From a virus, in the IMG/VR virus record IMGVR_UViG_3300025508_000150, positions 1 to 24,226 of that record: 24,226 nucleotides of DNA. One strand, 5' to 3'. A program made the position numbers and the translations under genes. Every line of letters begins with the position of its first letter. Position 1 is the stretch's first letter. The notes beneath the pieces were generated by a model. The model was not told the origin of the DNA and made no database searches. It was given only the letters and a program-made list of their open reading frames with translations. This document shows positions 20,122 through 24,226 of this stretch, piece by piece.

Positions 20122-23100
20122 TATTTAATCCTATTTTTAAGTTCATCAATTTGTTTTTGTTGTTCTTTAATAGTTTCTATCAATAATGGTATTATTTTTT
20201 CATACCGAACTGCTTTCATACCACTATTTCGGGTTTGTACTGCTTCAGGTAGAACTGCTTCTACTTCTTGTGCAATAACACCAACATCATGTCCTTTATT
20301 ACCATGTACTACTGAATCTTCTCTCCAATCAAATTCATACCCACCTAATTCAAGTAATTTTTGTAATGGGGATTCAATTGGTGTGATATTATCTTTCCAT
20401 CTTCTATCTGATGTTGAGAATGCTACAACATCATTTGATGCATCAATTCTACCTGCAGTTACACTTCCCGTAAGAGCACCAACTGCCAATGAACCTGTTA
20501 TTACTACATTTTTACCATTTACTACAATACCTTCTTGATTATGAGTTCCTATTTTAACTGTATCATCAGAGAATACTTCAAAAATTGGTATACCTGATAT
20601 ATCGTTTACTGAGAAAAGAGAACCTGATAGTTCATCTGTTACTGAGAATAAAGTACCGAACCCACCTTCAATAGTAAATACATCCGTATCCCCAACAGAA
20701 CCCGAGCGATATATCTTTGTTGAGCCGTATACATCCAATGCAAGGCCACCTGAACCCGATACTACTATTGAGCCTGTAATTTGTGCATCACCTGTAAATG
20801 GGAATGTTGATGATGATACAATACCAGCTGGTAATTGTGCAGAACCACTTATAAGACCTGATGGTAATTGTGCAGAACCACTTATAATACCAGCAGGTAA
20901 ATTTGCCAATACATTCGCCGCATCGGTTACATCAGCACCAGCTTCAACATTCAAGTCACTTAGTACTTCAGCTACAGTTCTACCTTCAACCGATGTTCCA
21001 TCAATTTTTAAGAAATCATTATCTGCTACTGCAGCGTTAGCAACTAAAACATTTCCATTTGAAATACCACTTGCTAATCCTTTTACTAATGAAAGATTTG
21101 TAACTTCCGAATCCATTAATGCGCCAGCAGCAGTTACGTTAGTAGCATCTGTTACGTCTGCACTGCTTTCAACTGAATCTAATTTAGTTTCTTGTGCATC
21201 AGTCATTAACCTTTTATTAGTTGCATCTGTAAAGTTAGTAGTTGTAAATGTTGGAGTTGCCCCACTAACTACTGATTGGTCTAATGCTTTTACATTAGCA
21301 ATAGATGTTAATTCTGAATCCATTAATGCGCCAGCTGAAGTTACATTTGCTGTATCTGTTACGTCTGCGGATGCTTCAATTGCATCTAATTTATTTTTTA
21401 GAGTTGTTGTAAAATCATTAGCAGTTTGTGTAGGTAATGAAGTTAATCCACTACCATCACCAGCAAAAGAACCTGTAAACGAACCTGTAAATGGGGTTGT
21501 TAATGTATTAAATTGAGTTGAACCACTTATAAGGCCTGATGGTAATTGTGCTGAACCACTTATTACACCCAATGTATCAAGTGCGGCAACAACGTTAGTA
21601 GTATCGGTTACGTCTGCTGATGCCTCAATTGCATCTAATTTATCAAACATTGCTTTTGTCATTACACCTGCAACAGATGTTGATGCTGCTCCTATCGCAA
21701 CATTATCACCATCAGATGAATTAATTGTAACATTTGTTTCTGATGCTGTTTTTGTTAGGTTTGTAGAAACGTTTGTTACTTTTGCTGTATTGGTTGCAAC
21801 ATCAGATGCAATTGATGAACTTACAGAAGTAAAAGAGCCGGAAATTGATGCTGCCGTTAATACTTTAATTAATGCTAATGCAGAAACTTCCGAATCCATC
21901 AATGCCCCAGCTGATGTTACATTGGCTGTATCAGTAACATCTGCACTGCTTTCAACTGAATCTAATTTAGTTTCTTGTGCATCAGTCATTAACCTTTTAT
22001 TAGTTGCATCTGTAAAGTTAGCCGTTCCAAATGTTGGAGATGCTCCACTAACTACTGATTGGTCTAATGCTTTTACATTAGCAATAGATGTTAATTCCGA
22101 ATCCATTAATGCTCCAGCTGATGTTACATTAGTGGTATCTGTTACGTCTGCTGATGCTTCGATTGCATCTAATTTATTTTTTAGAGTTGTTGTGAAGTCA
22201 TTTGCTGTCTGAGCTGGAAGGGAGGTTAACCCACTACCATCACCAGCAAACGAACCTGTAAACGAACCTGTGAATGGGGTTGTTAATGTATCGAATTGTG
22301 TTGAACCACTTATAAGGCCTGATGGTAATTGTGCTGAACCACTTATTATTCCACTTGGTAAATTTGCCAATACATTTGCTGTATCTGTTACATCAGCACT
22401 TGCTTCGATTCCATCAAGTTTATCAAACATTTCGTCTGACATTAATCCCCAATTGTCCGTATCCGCAAGAGATAATGCTACATTATCACCATCCGATGAA
22501 TTAATTGCGAATCCAGTTCCACTTACTGTTTTAGTTAAGTTAGTAGAAACATTTGTTGCTTTTGCTGTATTGGTTGCAACATCGGATGCTATTGAAGAAC
22601 TTACTGCAGTAAACGAACCAGAAATTGATGCTGCGGTTAATACTTTAATTAATGCTAATGCAGAAACTTCAGAATCCATTAATGCTCCAGCAGATGTTAC
22701 ATTTGCTGTATCTGTTACATCAGCACTTGCTTCAATTGCATCTAATTTTGTTTTTAATGTATTTGTAAAATCATTAGCAGTTTGGGCTGGAAGGGAGGTT
22801 AATCCACTACCATCTCCAGCAAACGAACCTGTAAATGAACCTGTAAATGGAAGAGTTAATGTATCGAATTGAGTTGAGCCACTTATTATTCCAGCAGGTA
22901 ACTGTGCTGAACCACTTATTATTCCAGCAGGTAATTGAGCTGAACTACTAATTGTTCCAGCTGCTCCACCAACGCCTGTTAAATTTGAACCATCACCATA
23001 TAGTGAACCACTTACATATAGTGAACCTGTAAATTGATGTGTATCTAATATATCATCACCGAAAATGGTAGAGCCGCTACTGAATGAGGTAGTCATATGA

Positions 23101-24226
23101 GTTACTGATGAACTTACTACATATTCTTCTGCTGTTATTGTTTTAACTACCAACTCAGCGCCAACTAAAGAAGATAATACATTAGTGGTATCGGTTACAT
23201 CCGCACTTGCCTCTATCCCATCTAATTTATCAAATAGTGTAGTGTTCATTAGACCTGAAACAGATGTTGTTGCTACGGGTATTGTTGCGTTATCACCATC
23301 TGAAGAAGCGATTACTCTAGCTTCAGTAGTTCCAGTTATAGATAAATTTGTAGAAACGTTTGTTGCTTTTGCTGTATTGGTTGCAACATCGGATGCTATT
23401 GAAGAACTTACTGCAGTAAACGAGCCAGAAATGGATGCAGCCGTTAATACTTTGATTAATGCTAATGCAGAAACTTCAGAATCCATTAATGCCCCTGCGG
23501 CAGTTACATTTGTTGCATCTGTTACATCAGCTGATGCTTCGATTGCATCTAATTTATTTTTTAGAGTTGTTGTGAAGTCATTTGCAGTTTGGGCTGGAAG
23601 GGAGGTTAATGCTGACCCATCACCAACAAAAGAACCTGTAAATGACCCAGTAAATGGAGTTGTTAATGTATCGAATTGTGTTGAACCACTTATGATACCC
23701 GAAGGTAATTGAGCTGAACCACTTATGATACCCGAAGGTAAATTTGCTAATACGTTTGCTGTATCTGTTACATCTGCAGATGCTTCGATTCCATCTAATT
23801 TATCAAACATTGCTTTTGTCATTACACCTGCAACAGATGTTGATGCCGCTCCTATTGCAACGTTATCACCATCAGATGAGTTTATTGTAACATTTGTTTC
23901 TGATGCTGTTTTTGTTAAGTTTGTAGAAACATTTGTTGCTTTTGCTGTATTGGTTGCAACATCGGATGCTATTGAAGAACTTACAGAAGTAAACGAACCA
24001 GAAATGGATGCAGCCGTTAATACTTTGATTAATGCTAATGCAGAAACTTCCGAATCCATTAATGCTCCAGCGGCAGTTACATTGGTTGTATCTGTTACAT
24101 CTGCTGATGCCTCAATTGCATCTAATTTGTTTTTTAATGTTGTTGTAAAGTTTTCATCAGATGCTCCACTAATTCCTGTGATTCCACTACCATCTCCAGC
24201 AAATGAGCCTGTAAACGAACCTGTAA
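20121..24226 (-). CDS. Repetitive tail fibre with S74 auto-processing chaperone domain (5' end beyond window)
   Basis: The frame is open from the right edge to the TAA at 20121-20123, at least 1368 codons. A Met at 24059 is internal, since the reading frame continues upstream with the same repeats. Most of the protein is built from alternating units: PFTGSFTGSFAGDGSGLTSL, KLDAIEASADVTD, GALMDSEVSALALIKVLTAA and SGIISGSAQLPSGIISGS. These are typical of trimeric triple-helix fibre shafts. A distinct C-terminal stretch (TGSIVVSGSGGLALDVYGST, FSVNDISGIPIFEV) precedes the S74 domain. The final 96 residues begin SDRRWKDNITPIESPLQKLL and end with EQQKQIDELKN. In this family the chaperone cleaves itself at the Ser of SD.R.K. 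It is probably the receptor-binding fibre. Confidence 0.85.
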   Translation of the reverse strand, partial: TGSFTGSFAGDGSGITGISGASDENFTTTLKNKLDAIEASADVTDTTNVTAAGALMDSEVSALALIKVLTAASISGSFTSVSSSIASDVATNTAKATNVSTNLTKTASETNVTINSSDGDNVAIGAASTSVAGVMTKAMFDKLDGIEASADVTDTANVLANLPSGIISGSAQLPSGIISGSTQFDTLTTPFTGSFTGSFVGDGSALTSLPAQTANDFTTTLKNKLDAIEASADVTDATNVTAAGALMDSEVSALALIKVLTAASISGSFTAVSSSIASDVATNTAKATNVSTNLSITGTTEARVIASSDGDNATIPVATTSVSGLMNTTLFDKLDGIEASADVTDTTNVLSSLVGAELVVKTITAEEYVVSSSVTHMTTSFSSGSTIFGDDILDTHQFTGSLYVSGSLYGDGSNLTGVGGAAGTISSSAQLPAGIISGSAQLPAGIISGSTQFDTLTLPFTGSFTGSFAGDGSGLTSLPAQTANDFTNTLKTKLDAIEASADVTDTANVTSAGALMDSEVSALALIKVLTAASISGSFTAVSSSIASDVATNTAKATNVSTNLTKTVSGTGFAINSSDGDNVALSLADTDNWGLMSDEMFDKLDGIEASADVTDTANVLANLPSGIISGSAQLPSGLISGSTQFDTLTTPFTGSFTGSFAGDGSGLTSLPAQTANDFTTTLKNKLDAIEASADVTDTTNVTSAGALMDSELTSIANVKALDQSVVSGASPTFGTANFTDATNKRLMTDAQETKLDSVESSADVTDTANVTSAGALMDSEVSALALIKVLTAASISGSFTSVSSSIASDVATNTAKVTNVSTNLTKTASETNVTINSSDGDNVAIGAASTSVAGVMTKAMFDKLDAIEASADVTDTTNVVAALDTLGVISGSAQLPSGLISGSTQFNTLTTPFTGSFTGSFAGDGSGLTSLPTQTANDFTTTLKNKLDAIEASADVTDTANVTSAGALMDSELTSIANVKALDQSVVSGATPTFTTTNFTDATNKRLMTDAQETKLDSVESSADVTDATNVTAAGALMDSEVTNLSLVKGLASGISNGNVLVANAAVADNDFLKIDGTSVEGRTVAEVLSDLNVEAGADVTDAANVLANLPAGIISGSAQLPSGLISGSAQLPAGIVSSSTFPFTGDAQITGSIVVSGSGGLALDVYGSTKIYRSGSVGDTDVFTIEGGFGTLFSVTDELSGSLFSVNDISGIPIFEVFSDDTVKIGTHNQEGIVVNGKNVVITGSLAVGALTGSVTAGRIDASNDVVAFSTSDRRWKDNITPIESPLQKLLELGGYEFDWREDSVVHGNKGHDVGVIAQEVEAVLPEAVQTRNSGMKAVRYEKIIPLLIETIKEQQKQIDELKNRIK
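20124..20411 (-). other. Peptidase S74 intramolecular chaperone domain
   Basis: The last 96 residues of the fibre. The motif SDRRWKDNI carries the Ser (20409-20411) and the Lys of the family's Ser-Lys dyad; GVIAQEVEAVLPEAV is the second hallmark, and a coiled C-terminal helix follows. It folds the trimer and is then released. Confidence 0.88.
20870..24226 (-). repeat. Fibre shaft repeat array
   Basis: The shaft contains about eleven KLD(A/G/S)(I/V)E(A/S)SADVTD units, one of them in the edge segment, plus one degenerate unit (VEAGADVTD). The longer PFTGSF/KLD/GALMDSE modules recur at least five times. The repeats are near-identical as protein but carry many silent differences, so they are not recent DNA copies. 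Confidence 0.85.

Noticed and set aside
21790-23712. Long plus-strand ORFs opposite the fibre gene
   Set aside because: They are shadows of the repetitive minus-strand gene, with low-complexity Val/Ala/Ser/Asn text and no ribosome sites.
20121-24059. The Met at 24059 as the start of the fibre
   Set aside because: The frame stays open to the window edge with the same repeat units (KLDAIEASADVTD, GALMD), so this Met is internal.

Overview
The window is a continuous stretch of a tailed-phage genome with a contractile (myovirus) tail. Every gene I can support is on the minus strand, so transcription runs from high to low coordinates. The DNA is A+T-rich, genes are packed end to end (several stop/start pairs overlap as TAATG), and no cellular genes, tRNAs or insertion sequences were seen. 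Several proteins match the T4-type tail and neck set by motif, length and order: gp13-, gp14- and gp15-like neck/terminator proteins, a gp18-like sheath, a gp19-like tube, a gp26-like chaperone and a short gp53-like LysM-type baseplate protein. All family names come from reading the translated sequence; no database search was run.

Layout in transcription order. (1) 24226-17316 is an adhesion block: the C-terminal part of a very repetitive fibre ending in an S74 self-cleaving chaperone domain, two small proteins, and three tandem LamG/concanavalin-like paralogues. (2) 17277-14439 is the connector block: gp13-, gp14- and gp15-like proteins and a small coiled-coil protein. (3) 14368-9880 holds the sheath, the tube, an overlapping pair of tail-assembly-chaperone-like ORFs with a candidate +1/-2 frameshift site, and an 81-residue helical protein. 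(4) 9880-1082 holds the tape measure, a 1169-residue repeat-bearing tail/baseplate protein, the LysM-type protein, a hub-like protein and a 210-residue unknown. (5) 967-1 holds three small unknown genes behind two copies of one promoter/operator cassette; the last gene runs off the left edge.

Regulation looks split. Structural genes mostly have AGGA-type ribosome sites. A near-invariant ATATTTATA element precedes five of the connector/tail genes, a candidate late-promoter motif. Three strong hairpin terminators separate sheath, tube, chaperone pair and the tape-measure operon. The small left-hand genes instead have SD-less A/T-rich leaders and promoters that read TTTG-N20-TANNTT, the -33/-7 layout known from Bacteroidota. 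That makes a marine or aquatic Bacteroidota host plausible but unproven, since the late genes use Shine-Dalgarno-type sites.

The items most worth following up are the duplicated promoter/palindrome/hairpin cassette (542-627 and 995-1076), the chaperone frameshift site (10391-10404), the 45-bp coding minisatellite in the 1169-residue protein (6708-7247), the LamG trio with a 59-bp identical tract, and the compact 13-14-15-18-19 gene order without terminase genes between gp15 and gp18.
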